Shown: piece after piece, positions 1 to 11,069 of the stretch
Layout of the letters: every line of letters starts with the position of its first letter
Numbering within the stretch: position 1 is the first letter of the stretch
Assembly (NCBI RefSeq): GCF_026914265.1
Contig: NC_069127.1
Coordinates: 71,228,223 to 71,292,222, forward strand
Source: Mya arenaria
Lineage: Eukaryota > Mollusca > Bivalvia > Myida > Myidae
Direction of reading: 5' to 3'
DNA: 64,000 nucleotides
Notes under the pieces: model-generated
Told to the model about the DNA's origin: nothing
Database searches by the model: none
Seen by the model: only the letters and a program-made list of their open reading frames with translations
Translations under genes and position numbers: made by a program

Positions 1-730
1 TCATAGCAGGGTACATACATTAGTGTTAAACTGGAAAAAATATGTCACTTTTATGAAACTATATTACTACACTGACCGGTTCTGACTTATAAGTATGACC
101 CCAATAAGCCTTCAGATTTTCGACTTCAAATTTGAACTATGAATGAAATATTTTAAATCTAAATTTCTTAACATGAAAATTCGGTATAATATTCTACTAT
201 ATTTTCTAAATGTAATTACTTTTTGCCATAGGGGCTCATTTCAATCCATTTGAGGTGGTGGATATATTAAAAGGCAATACTTTGAAGATAAATATAGGGT
301 TGAATATAGCATCCTTACATAATTAAGTTTCCAGTCTTTGATTTTATGAAAATTTTGCAAATTCATGTTATCTTTAAAACCTTCTTTTGCTGAATCGGAG
401 TGTTTTGGCACGTGACGTCATTTTTTCAAATATTTTACATAGGTAATTATTAGGAAGAAAAGATTAGCTAATTTTAGTCTCTTTTTATTTTTAATAACGT
501 TTTCTTTATTTGTACCCAGTTTGAGTACAATGATGCTTTTTTATTATGAAACTCTATGATCACACAGTTTTAAACCATTTATTTTATAAGGCAGACTGTG
601 TGTGATGCTCATAGTTTCAAACAATGACTGAATCGTATCTCTGAAAAGTTTTTGCATTAGGTGCTCTAAATTGTATTCCTCCGTCTGCAGATAGAGTTGG
701 GATCTCTAATCATTGACGTACTTGGGTAAG
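1..730. other. Intergenic, nothing recognised
   Basis: AT-rich sequence with only short, unconvincing reading frames. A 35-nt stretch at 691-725 is bracketed by a good acceptor and a good donor but has no coding support. Confidence 0.5.
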
Positions 731-734
731 ATTA

Positions 735-1090
735 TTATTATTTTTTTATTATTAAGTTTTATCAATTTAATGCATACTTTGATAAGATTTACCTTTTACG
801 TTTTTTTCTTTATTAAGGATTGTTGGGATAAGAGTGGGCTTTGTGCACGTAAATTGGTTTAAAACCCAGGTAAAATTACATTACTAACAATCCTTGATAA
901 ACATACCTAGTTTTGAATATGTACCATGTATGCACTGTGCTGTCTGTGGAGTTTTGTGCTGTTCTTCCATGTTTCTTGTTTGTGATTCTTTTTATTTTTT
1001 TGGTTCTATGTCTTTGGCGTTTACCCAGTGCCATTAAACCGGGTTTATGTTTAAACATTTTGCTACTGAGCTTGTTTCTGCAGTTTTACA
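735..1090 (+). repeat. Family S dispersed repeat, copy 1
   Basis: The block starting near TTTGATAAGATTTACC and running through AATCCTTGATAAACATACC to CCATTAAACCGGGTTTATG and a TTTAAAC stretch recurs at 43845-44180 and 59495-59725, partly at 35595-35840, and inverted at 35035-35195. No coding capacity and no tRNA-like head were seen, so I treat it as a short non-autonomous element of unknown class. The small reading frames on both strands here are not genes. Confidence 0.75.
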
Positions 1091-3740
1091 CATAAGTATT
1101 GGTAAAAGAATGTTACATTTACGTTCAAATCAATTTCTAATCAAAAGTATAACATTATATATGCCATAACATTGCACGAAAATTAAAGCCATTGTAATTA
1201 GTTTTCCTAAGATTCAAAGCACACTGACATGTCACGTTTAATTGTATTGTACATACACTCATGTCATCTTGTTTTGGCTTTTATCTTATCTATTTCGCTG
1301 TGTTTTTATCTCAAGAGAGTGCATGAGGTTGTCTTAATATTAAACAAACAAGTTTTCAGGCGGATTTCAGAACGTTAAATGTTTTTTCTTATTTATCTTG
1401 TCTTATCAAGATGCTGCGAATCTTGAAACTGTTTATTCAGTGAGTGTTTTTATATCAAAATTGTTATATCTTTGTTATCATTATTTATGAGTTATTGCAT
1501 TTTTATCAAATGACTTAACTTTGAATATGTACTGATGCTGTTGTTAAACAAACGCAAATATATCTACATATTTATATTTTCGCCAAATTAATCATAACAA
1601 ATTTTGAAAAAAAATAATTTCACTATAGTAAGCTTATAGACGGTTGTCATCAACGAGAGGGCTTAAAATATTTGAATTGGTACTGTATATTTTGTTTTTT
1701 CTTCAATTCGCAAACTCAATAGATATGTATGATTTTCCGAAAAATTGTAAGACGTTCAACCTTTGATACATAGTGCATTGGAAGAGATTGTTAAACAATT
1801 AGATTGAACATTTACAGAAATATCAGATCAGTTCTCAATTTCTTTCAGGCCCTATTTGGTAAATATTTTGAACACTTTAATGGTAATTGTTTATCTCAAT
1901 ACTGATAGCATTAGCAAGATTTAACAGATATTTAATATCGTAAAACTTCTGATGGAAAGGTTGAAATATTTAAGATTGATTTTCATGACGAGCCAAATGG
2001 AACTTAATTGGCTTATGCAATTGAATTCATATAATAAAAATGGTACTACACGGTTTATTAAGTATGGCAAAACGACCTGACATTTATAGTCGGAGCAAGA
2101 ATACAAACAATAACACAACTGTCGTGGTTAAAAGAAAATACAATTCCAACATAAGCCGGCAATGAGATAAAATAAATTAGAAATGGACCAAAAGGCTATT
2201 CATCCATTGTTTTAACTGAATACAAAAAATAGCATGGACGTCACTTTCTAACATTTGCGTTAACTAATAAATCATAAGGGTTTCGTTTTACAGACGTGCA
2301 TGTACTGGATGTAGTGTTTTCATATAAACAATGATGATATAGCCTTTAGTTTGTCAAACATTAACTGTTTGTTTTTGATAAACATTTGTTTGAAGAATAA
2401 GCCATTTTGTTATTCACAAATAGCAGTCAGACATATAAAGTTGTCATGTATTCAATATTTTTTTTGGAAAGGAAGTCATATGATCTCTGATAGGAGTAAC
2501 GTGCTTATGATATTCGCATACAGTCTATTTTATTGTATTATTTTCACAAGAATGGTAAAGTAATGATATACAAGTAATACTTGCTAATTAATTCAGAAAT
2601 CATCTTGACAAAATTGTCACAGTAGAACAGCGAAGTGTGAAACCAACAATAACATAGACATTTCCATTTAAATAGTTGGGAGGAAAAACATGCCTATTAG
2701 TAAATCAATTTACGTTTACCCAATTATTACCAAGGACCAATGAAATTGTTCTGATATTCACATTCTATGTGATGCGGTGTATCAAATCGAGGAATATCCT
2801 AATGAGAAGTAAGTCCCTGATATTTGTGTGTTGGATTCATTAGTCTGAATATATGAAAACAGTGATTTGCAAACGTCTTTGCGTCTCAGGTCATACTATT
2901 TAAGGACTACATGCCATAGTTATTAAAGTGTGTCTTAACAGATATATTTACAAACTGTCTAGTGTAATATTTTGTTTTACAACCACTTTTGCATTCCCAG
3001 CACACACGCATGACATGTTATGCGACCTGGCTAGACTGTGATACTTTATTACAAGTTGATGAACATCCATTTGTGAACATCTCTACGTACATTAAGGCAT
3101 AATTCTTATTGTTTTGTACATACAACCAGTGTAATAAGTTCAAAAGATATAAACTCCTACCAAAAACAGAACTGGCTCTTTTGGGAAAAATGGTGTTTAA
3201 TGAATGGCTCTTGTATGCATTTTCTTTTGTGGAGGCTTCTCTTGAACACGAAAACAAGGGGATAAAAAAGGAGAAGACGAAAGTAAAACGGAAAATGATG
3301 AATCATTTGTTTATGTCTCAAGAGAAAACGTGAAGGATGTTAGCATAATTTTCAACCTAATCGACTACGATGAGTAACATAGATTATGAAACATTATTCC
3401 AAAACAACAATCGAAATCTAATTTATAGATAATATTAAGACTGTAACGTAATGAGAACGTTATCATTACTTTTATGATGTAATTATCTTTTTATTAAATG
3501 AATTATTGTCATATTTTTTAAACTGGACACTCGTAACTATTGTAAGGCACATATGAATGATATGTTATTGTTCACGTATGCGAATGAAGTTGAAAGCTGA
3601 TTGTGTACAAATGCACATATTGTCATGCTCATTACAAGTGTGTGAGATCATTAAAAGACAAACTGAATGCGCAAGGACTTTGTCCATCTATGCAAAACTC
3701 GGTAGTAGGTAATTTGTCCTAAATTATATTCAAAATATCC
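1091..3740. other. Intergenic, nothing firm
   Basis: AT-rich DNA with short random reading frames. Around 1190-1330 there is diverged similarity to about 31190-31360 (shared pieces such as ATTCAAAGC and CACGTT), so this too is probably old repeat sequence. No exon, RNA gene or tandem array was recognised. Confidence 0.5.
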
Positions 3741-3810
3741 CGACTCCGGCCGGACTCGAACTCGACTTCTGATTCAAAGTCAGACTTCTTATCAATTTGG
3801 CCACGAGGCC
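3741..3810 (-). pseudogene. tRNA-Arg pseudogene
   Basis: The reverse strand resembles the intact tRNA-Arg at 4561-4633: same acceptor start GGCCTCG and the same TCTGA/TCAGA anticodon stem. It is about 3 nt short, the anticodon region reads TTG rather than TCG, and the D arm and the T arm are damaged. Its place relative to the neighbouring tRNA-Lys matches the intact unit about 820 bp away, so it is the decayed member of a duplicated Arg-Lys pair. Confidence 0.85.
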
Positions 3811-4034
3811 GGTTCATGATAGCCGATATCCTTAACTTTCGGTGGTAAAATACCCACTCGACACTCGCATGTGATAGCAAATAAAATGCACATGCGTTTG
3901 ATATTAAAATACATTCGCACACAGTCAATGCGTGGATAAGTGGTAGCAAATATGAGCGCATGAAATGGTATAGTGTGTCTTGAAAATATTTGTGGAAAGT
4001 AAACGAACACACAAAACGATCCTAAAAGATTAAG

Positions 4035-4127
4035 CGCCCAACGAGGGACTCGAACCCTCGACCCTCAGATGTCTGAGTTTATTTCAAACGTAAAAGTCTG
4101 ATGCTCTACCGACTGAGCTAGCCGGGC
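4035..4127 (-). tRNA. tRNA-Lys(TTT) with 20-nt intron
   Basis: Read on the minus strand this folds as a complete tRNA. The 7-bp acceptor stem is GCCCGGC with GTTGGGC plus discriminator G. The D arm has GCTCAGTCGGTAGAGC, the anticodon stem is TCAGA/TCTGA, and the T arm is GAGGGTTCGAGTCCCTC. The loop CTTTTA gives anticodon TTT at 4092-4094. A 20-nt insertion at 4071-4090 lies exactly one base 3' of the anticodon, the canonical nuclear tRNA intron site. Removing it leaves a 73-nt tRNA-Lys. The intron can form a small GTTT/AAAC hairpin. Internal A and B boxes are intact, and T-runs lie just downstream on the minus strand. Likely functional. Confidence 0.9.
4071..4090 (-). other. tRNA-Lys intron
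   Basis: Twenty bases between anticodon-loop positions 37 and 38. All three Lys copies in the cluster carry an insertion of the same length at the same point, with small substitutions, so it predates the duplications. Confidence 0.8.
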
Positions 4128-4139
4128 TCTATATAATCG

Positions 4140-4395
4140 GTTTTGGTTCGATAACATATTATATTGTCTCGTCACATAAACTGTATCACGAATAAAGTTC
4201 AAAAAAAATATACTGTAACTGGTGTTTAAGTCTAAATCCCTCTATATTCCCTACCTTGTTTGTCTTGCACAGTGGTATGAAATCTTGTATTATTTTGTCA
4301 CGTTACGTAAATTGTATCACGAACAAAGTTCAAAATCAAATAGTTTAACCGGTGTTTAAGTCTGAATCCCTCATATTTTATTCAACCTTTTTTGA
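4140..4395. repeat. Duplicated tRNA-cluster spacer
   Basis: A motif with CACGTAA-like sequence, TGTATCACGAA, AAGTTCAAA and GGTGTTTAAGTCT occurs twice here (about 4160-4240 and 4300-4380) and again at about 4995-5070. It is spacer of the repeated tRNA unit, partly duplicated within itself. Confidence 0.75.
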
Positions 4396-4560
4396 ACCAC
4401 TTTCGAAGGTTATCTAGCACAGAGGTATTAAATATTGTACTCAATGTACTTTTATGCTGTAAACTCATAAACCATTTAAGAGATAGACTGAATGTATCAG
4501 GAGTTTGTCCATCTATGCAAAACTTGGAAGGAGGTTATTTGTCATATGTTCAAAATAATA

Positions 4561-4633
4561 CGACCCCGGCAGGACTCGAACCTGCAATCTTCTGATTCGA
4601 AGTCAGACGCCTTATCCATTAGGCCACGAGGCC
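4561..4633 (-). tRNA. tRNA-Arg(TCG)
   Basis: The minus strand gives a full 73-nt tRNA: acceptor GGCCTCG with CGGGGTC plus discriminator G, D arm GGCCTAATGGATAAGGC, anticodon stem TCTGA/TCAGA with loop CTTCGAA (anticodon TCG), and T arm GCAGGTTCGAGTCCTGC. It is close to the usual metazoan tRNA-Arg(TCG) sequence. There is no intron. A and B boxes are intact, so it is likely functional. It sits in a tandem Arg-Lys cluster on one strand. Confidence 0.93.
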
Positions 4634-4868
4634 GGTCCTGTTGTCCGATATCAAGTGAGTTGCTTAACTTTCGGTGGTAAAATACCCACTCGACACTCGC
4701 ATGTGATAGCAAATAAAAGGCACATGCTTTTGAAAATGAATTAAGTTCGAGCACAGTCAATGCGTGGTTAAATGGTAGTACAAATATGCGCACATGAAAT
4801 GGTCAAGTGTGTCTTGAAAATATCTGTGGAAAGTAAACGAACACACAAAACGACCAAAAAAGATGAAG

Positions 4869-4961
4869 CGCCCAACGAGGGACTCGAACCCTCGATCCTC
4901 AGATGTCTGAGTTAAGCTCAAACGTAATAGTCTGATGCTCTACCGACTGAGCTAGCCGGGA
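4869..4961 (-). tRNA. tRNA-Lys-like, anticodon ATT
   Basis: A near-identical relative of the tRNA-Lys at 4035-4127, with a 20-nt intron at the same site. Two changes matter. The anticodon loop reads CTATTA, giving ATT (Asn) instead of TTT. The first acceptor base is T where G is needed to pair with C72. The variable region also differs by one base (GGATC). The T arm and D arm are intact. It is either a pseudogene in early decay or a tRNA with Lys-type body and an Asn anticodon; the 1-72 mismatch favours the first. Confidence 0.75.
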
Positions 4962-5100
4962 ACAATTAGATAACAAATTATAATTATTATCACGTAACGT
5001 AAATTGTGTCACGAATAGTTCACGAAATTTCAAAATCAAATGGTGTTACCGGTGTTTGAGGCTGAAATCCCCCCATATTTCATTCAACCTTTTTTTATTC

Positions 5101-5134
5101 CGACCCCGGCAGGACTTGAACCTGCAATCTTCTT
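5101..5134 (-). pseudogene. tRNA-Arg 3'-half fragment
   Basis: About 33 bases match the 3' half of the intact tRNA-Arg (T arm and acceptor 3' strand). The sequence then jumps to the segment that normally precedes tRNA-Lys, so a deletion of a few hundred bases fused the ends of the third unit. Confidence 0.85.
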
Positions 5135-5156
5135 AAAACGACCCCAAAAGATAAAG

Positions 5157-5212
5157 CGCCCAACGAGGGACTCGAACCCTCGACCCTCAGATGTATGAGT
5201 TTATTTCAAACG
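5157..5212 (-). pseudogene. tRNA-Lys 3'-half fragment with intron
   Basis: The T arm, acceptor 3' strand and the 20-nt intron match the complete tRNA-Lys. The 5' half (acceptor start, D arm and anticodon) is replaced by unrelated sequence from about 5213. It is the remnant of a third Arg-Lys unit. Confidence 0.85.
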
Positions 5213-5860
5213 AAAATGTTAATCTCATGCGAGTGGCAAGAAGATAAAATAGATGAGTGGAGTACGTTGAACCATGTATACGTACCAAGAGAAAACATGG
5301 AGGATGTGAGCATAATTGGTCAAGGTAAGATTTATTTCGACTACGATAAGTAACATATTTTTAACATTATTCCAAAAAAGGAATCATACATACGGTCAAA
5401 TCTAATTTGAAAGATGCACTGCAACATATATGATTGAAATGTAATTGTTCACGTATGCGTATGTGATTGACAGCTGATTGTGTACAAATGTACCAATTGT
5501 CATGTTTATTACATGTTTGTGTGGGCTTTGGTCGTTTCGTTGTCAGGTCCAACAATTTTGTGATATATTTGGAACATTTCTCTTTGTTAGTAGTCGAGTG
5601 GAGATGGACTAAGATGAACTAGAGTAAAGTTTTGGACATACACTTAAACTAAGAATTTGTAGTTTAGGAGGCAGGCTGGTATGCTCCACTATGTAAATAT
5701 GCTCAAGTATTTAAAAAGTATGAACTTGGAGAATGTGTTGAGTTCTAACTGGGTTCTAGTTGGCGGTTTCCGCTACGCTACACGAGTGAAGTGATGGCAC
5801 GGTGTGTTCTGAATGCTGATTACCTGATGGTGTGGGTTTTTTTTTAAATTAAGTTTGTAT
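5213..5860. other. Intergenic, nothing recognised
   Basis: No exon, RNA gene or tandem repeat seen. Short reading frames only. Confidence 0.5.
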
Positions 5861-8800
5861 GCACTACATGACGTTCAGGTACAATGTAATAATACCATGA
5901 CAACCTACGGAACAAGCCCTGTAGCCAAATGCCTGTTTAGAGGCAATCAGTTCTAAGTGACAATAACATACACTTAGCAAGACACACCAAGTCACTTTAA
6001 AACAGAAGCAGATAACATATTCATATATGTGTATTGAAATAGTTTTGGGCTAAAGCAGTGGGATGGCCAATGAAACAGAGAATTGAGCAAAGCCATCAAG
6101 TATAAACATGTTAGCTTCATCAAAGCCAGAATCAATATGGAACAATGAAGCATGAATTAAACTTAAATGAGCCTTATCAAAGCCAGAGTCATTGTGAAGA
6201 CAATGAAGCATAAAATATAAATGTGTAAGCCTTATTAGAGAACATATCAATACAAATACAACAAAACATAATTTATAATCATATAAGCATAATTTGAGCC
6301 AGAATCAGTGTGAGGACAATGAATCGTAAAATAAAGTCATGTAAGCCTGATCAGAGAAAGAATCATTAAAAAGACAAAGAATCATAATTTATAAACATTA
6401 TTAGAGCCAAAATCAGCGCGAAGACAATGAAGCAAATAGAATACCCATATCACCCTTATCAGGGCTAGACTCAATGGATATACAATGAAGCAAGAAGTAT
6501 AAACTAATCCAAATGTAATTTCAGGATCAAGCCAAGGTAGCGTAATCCTTTCAAAGCAATGTGTACAATATTGTCAAACAGGCAAGGCAAAGACAAAAAA
6601 AAACAATTTGCGTTTTACATACTTGTATATTTTTAAACAGATGACATGCCGTTAAAAACTGGAACAGTTAATACTATTTCCTATAAGAAAGAAAATGTTA
6701 AAATAGTATACCCGTGTTCATGTGTTCGTGTCTCACTAACGTTCACGTTCACGTTCCATGGCGGTTATCCCATTTTTCGGTAAAAATATTTTGATGAGTG
6801 TGTGGTCTGTCTGTGGTGTTTGTATTTGTGTTTGTAGTTTTTATGCTATTGGTTCTGTAATTCATTGTCGCTTTTGACAGCTTGGCTATTCCCTGTAGTT
6901 TTCATAGTTGAATTACTCTGTAATTTGTTTTGTCTAACCCGATTTTTTTTATCAGAATCATCCATGCTAAATAAGCATGTGGTTATGTACGGTCTTGTTC
7001 ACGAACCACATATCATGAACAATGAAAGTTACAGAGCCAAGTGAATAAGCAAAACTTTAACCAAGCTCCTGTTTCAAGGCGCAAGAATAATGCCAAACAA
7101 ACACAAAACAAGAGAAACAATTCTTCAAGACAGGGTCATGCCTAGTAGCCTACAATAAAACCCAAATCCTGATCGAAATGAACTGTTATCAAGGCCAAAC
7201 AAACACCAAACAAGGGAACAATGCAAAAAGACTAACAATCCACAATATCATTCCTCAATTTAAAAGACTAAGAATACCCTAGCAATTATCTTGATGGATT
7301 TTTGTCATTAAGTTGAAGTGGGAATAAGTTAATGTCCTGCAAACAGTAAAGACATAAAATGTTACAGTGGTTCATAATCCGTTTCGTTTTACATGTAGTT
7401 CAATCAACAAACATCTCTTGATTTCCTGTAATGATGCAAGGCCATTAATATTTTATAACCTAATATTGAAACTAATGTTTTCTCAGCAACCGTAAATCAG
7501 ATCTCACGTAATATGAGGCAAGTACGTTTCAAAGCAAGCTTGTCATAAGAGATAATATCAAATTGATATATTTGAAAACAAATGGTCCATAGTGACGTTG
7601 TAATAATAACGAGGATGGTTTCATTGGTATTATATTTAAAAAAATGCAAGGTTCAAGCGCGGCAATGAACTCATTTATGTTTCATAAAATACAAGGTTAA
7701 AGCGCGGCAATGAACTCACGTATACGTCACTATGTATAGAGCAAACCAACAGATTAAACAAATCAGCACATTTTAATTTTAAGTTTTACCTTAAAGATAC
7801 AATGAAAGCTATAGGAACAAGGTAAGTTGTCAAACATTCAACAAATAAACCCTCTATAGAGGGATATGGCAATGGTCAAAACGACAATAACTTATCAGCA
7901 TGGCATACACAAATACATGAAACGCAAAAACACCACAAATGCATAAAAAAGCTTTCCCGCCTAACGATAGGATAACCACCTAATCGTAACTAACAGAAAA
8001 GTACGATTACCTTTACACATACAGTTTTTGTGTAAGCGCCACCTAGTTCCTTGCGCCGATACATCACAATATTTCCTCGTAAATTTATAATCAATAACAC
8101 TCAATCACTTATTTCTTTCAAGCTATTTGATGAAGCATAGAACCATACATATTTATATTTAAAAAGGTTTCATATGTTAAATAAAGATGTTTTGGAAAAT
8201 AAACAAAACTTACCATTTACTAGAACAATGGTTATCCTATTTTTAAACGTTTTCTTGAAATTAAACCTGAGTGTTGAAACATTTATTTTCGTACATAACA
8301 AATAACAGACAAAAACAACTTTCCAAGCATAAATTCAATTTTAAATCATCTTTCAAATATATGTTTAATCTGTATGACTTTGTAGAACGAACCTCAGAGA
8401 AAATTCACACAACAATTAACTGTTATTTACCCCACCCACATAAACAATGTCAACAACCAATCCTGGTCTTCACTCTTTACCTGGAGAACAACCCGTTTTC
8501 AAACGTGAGACTGATCTCTTACAATGAGTGGTGCCTGAATCCACTTGTTTCATAAAATAAACTGTTTTAAATCAAATGTTTATTCAAATTCAATTTATTT
8601 TCACATTCGACATTTCCAAATTTTCATTCAGTACATGGCTGCCAGTGTTATTTTGAAAATTTATTCAAATGCTCTGTTAGATTAAAAAATACTTTCGTGC
8701 ATTAACTGTTTCTATTTGGAACATAGATACATTTGTAAAAGTCCATCAGTTCACAAAATGTTTGCGCAACAACACCAGTAAATAATAAACTATCAAAATA

Positions 8801-9220
8801 CTTTTCGAGAATTATTTCTCCATGTGCTGGAAAATCAAAATGACAAATACGTCATTAGCTGTCAAAACTCAGCTTGAAGGGCGTCCCACGGGTAGTAGCG
8901 TTGAAAACACTCATTTCCAAAGAGGAGACATGTACAACAATTGGAAATATGTTTATCCATGACACTTGTCAAATATAATACGATCTTACACTAAAATGAA
9001 TATACTCTTTATCTTCACTAATAATATGACAGCTTTAGGTCAAACAAACTCAAGGGATGCTGTGGGATACTCGCACGAATAAAGGCAACCGAAAGGGATC
9101 ACTGCCCTTGGAACGTGAAGCTCAAGAACACACGGAAGCCCTTGACTCAATTACTTCTGCTACCGCCATGCAACGAATTGCAACTCTTCAATTAGTTTGG
9201 AATACGCAAATTGCTACAGA
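5860..9220 (-). mobile_element. Large non-coding element, copy 1
   Basis: On the minus strand this aligns in the same order along its length with 36640-41500. Shared blocks include the ACACCC-free start near TTCTTGAG and GGCAGTGATCCCTTTC, then TTTTAGTGTAAGATCGTAT, then TTTTGACAGCTAATGACG. Next come TTATCC...CGTTAGGCGGGAAAG, AGGCATGACCCTGT and TGCATTG...TTTGG, the tandem core, and finally CTCTAAACA...TTTGGCTAC...CTTGTTCC. It has no protein-coding capacity; the 94-codon frame at 8271-8555 lies on the opposite strand and is not conserved. Arms at about 7860-7985 and 6770-6900 are inverted relatives of each other. A non-autonomous transposon with a tandem-repeat core fits best; the ends do not reveal its class. 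Confidence 0.8.
6050..6525 (-). repeat. Diverged tandem core of element copy 1
   Basis: About eight imperfect units of roughly 55-62 bp on the minus strand, each with relatives of TATACTTTATGCTTCATTG, a CCATTGATTCTGGCT-like piece and TGATAAGGCTTACATG. They are homologous to the 58-bp units at 39339-41078 but strongly diverged from one another. Confidence 0.75.
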
Positions 9221-9239
9221 CGTTAAGAGTAGAATAAAT

Positions 9240-9660
9240 CCCAATACCAGAAATCGCACAAAACGGTAAAATAACAACATTTGCGAGTCATGACACAGAC
9301 TATCTATGAAATACATCAATTGATTTACGGAAAAAATGTTAAACGACACAGGAGGACATGCGTGAGTTTTTTCATGGGAATAAAATGCTCTTTTTATTAT
9401 CTTATTACACGCAAGAGGTAGTTATAGATTCTGCCAAGGTTGGCTTTATAAAACGCGACTTGCGAAGACCATTGTTCTCTATTATTGTTTCCGTCATTTA
9501 AGAGTACACACGACTCCATATGAACTATTTAGATGCAGATAAGCAGAACGATTAGTAATATCCTATCAATTGCTTTGGTTTTAAAAGGTGTTTACTGATT
9601 TTCTTTAAACCCCGTTTGAAATCCAGATTCCTAATTAAAATATCAACAAACTGCATTGTA
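9240..9660 (+). repeat. Family D dispersed repeat, copy 1
   Basis: Shares ordered blocks with 22960-23420 and 42930-43290: an ATTTGCG..TCATGACA start, TTAAACGACAC..AGGACA, CTTTTATTATC, TTA(T/C)ACGCAA(A/G)AGGTA, TTATAGATTCTGC, CTTGCGAAGACCAT and GAACGATTAGTAA. Non-coding. Confidence 0.65.
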
Positions 9661-10680
9661 CATAAAATATATCCTTGTTCGAAGCTCGCTTTTCTCCACT
9701 ATTGATCCATTAGCAGCTTAATCTTTCCGTTCCATTCAAGATTAATCTTAGAAATGGATATTTTCTTCTATATTTTACATTAGGTTCATCTAATGCACAC
9801 ACTGTAATAATAGCTCTACATCGATAGTTGGATATTTACATTCATTTTAAATTCGAATCATGTTTAGTGATGACCTTACTTAATCAAACTAATTCCCTAA
9901 AGTTCTACTAATAATTAGTGTCAATATTGTTGGTCTAACAGCAATGAAACTTGGTCAGAATATTTGTCTGTATACTGTTTAGGGCAAATCCGATTCTGGA
10001 TCGAGTGGGTTACAAACAACTAGATCAAACCAATAAAAACCTTTCTTACAATCTAAGGCTAAAATCTAGGTCCAAAATTAATAAGAAATGGTGAGAATAT
10101 TTGTCTCAATAAAATCTGGGGTCAAGTTTGGCACAATGTCAAAGTAAATGCGATCTGGTTAATGTTATTAAGTCCTCGCTTTTGCCCCAAATGCATTAAA
10201 ATATGGTATTTCGTTTGTTGTTGTTTAAACATTATGATTTACCAATAACTTTTCGACAAAATTAATTATATTGTTCAATCCCATTTAACAAAAATTAATT
10301 CGATACTAAGTTGATCATAAAATGAACAGCAATTTTGAGAATGATATTATGCTGTGCTGTGGGCCGATGAGGCACAATTTACCGTACATAACGTATGCAC
10401 AATCTTGTTTTATTGTAGATAAAAATTATACGTGATATATAATTCATGCTTCAAATGTCTAGAGGATTGCATCGACCTATAAATTATCGATTTTTACCAC
10501 GTACATTTTAAAGGCTTGATAAGCAAATTATTCTGACACTCGACACACTGTCAAAATTTACATACTGCGTCCTTCATTAGTCAAAATGGACAATAAATTT
10601 AAGACTAATATTATGTACACGAGGTTGCTATTCCTTGAAAAATATTATTGAAATGTAACCTTAAGCTTTTAATATTCTGA
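9661..10680. repeat. Old repeat DNA, including an AGTAATT/ACTTGGTCAGAAT segment (segment Q)
   Basis: The stretch 9920-10200 (AGCAATGAAACTTGGTCAGA, GTCTGTATACTGT, CGATTCTGG, ACAA.TAGAT, CTAAAATCTAGGTCC) recurs inverted at 34600-34860 and in part at 23520-23605. The remainder shows nothing recognisable. Confidence 0.6.
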
Positions 10681-10689
10681 TGGACAGTC

Positions 10690-10975
10690 TATACGATCTG
10701 CAATTACTAGAGCAAGACTTGTAATAGTAAATCCTTCGAACAATAAATGTTCTGATATTTAGAGAATGTTGTACAACAAACAAAATATATTCAGGATCAA
10801 TTATTCACATTATACATATCCGATTTTTTCATTGAGAGAAATAAAACCCACATTGCAACACACAACAAATTGGATAGAAACGTTTTGTTTAAATAAAACA
10901 AATCAAATCGCAAAAAAATAAATATTTTTTGTCTAATTTTCCGTTTGTCTTGCCCTAACAGTCGATCCCTGAATT
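10690..10975 (+). repeat. Family E dispersed repeat, copy 1
   Basis: Aligns with 16255-16520: ATTACTAGAGCAAG, GATATTTAGAGAA, GTACAACAAACA, ATTCAGGA, TTGAGAGA, TTTGTCTTGCCCTA.CAGT. Non-coding. Confidence 0.65.
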
Positions 10976-10985
10976 GGCCACTGCT

Positions 10986-11061
10986 TAAATCTCGGAATCG
11001 GAATTAAATCTCGGAATCAGAATTAAATCTCGGAATCAGAATTAAATCCCGGTATCAGAAT
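10986..11061 (+). repeat. 19-bp tandem repeat, 4 units
   Basis: Four consecutive 19-bp units of consensus TTAAATCTCGGAATCAGAA with 0-2 substitutions each. Confidence 0.9.
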
Positions 11062-11069
11062 AAAAACGG

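Noticed and set aside
691..725. Possible 35-nt microexon with good acceptor and donor
   Set aside because: No neighbouring exon, no recognisable peptide, and it abuts a family S repeat.
8271..8555. 94-codon frame inside the large element
   Set aside because: Not preserved in the second copy of the element and lacks any transposase or replicase motif.
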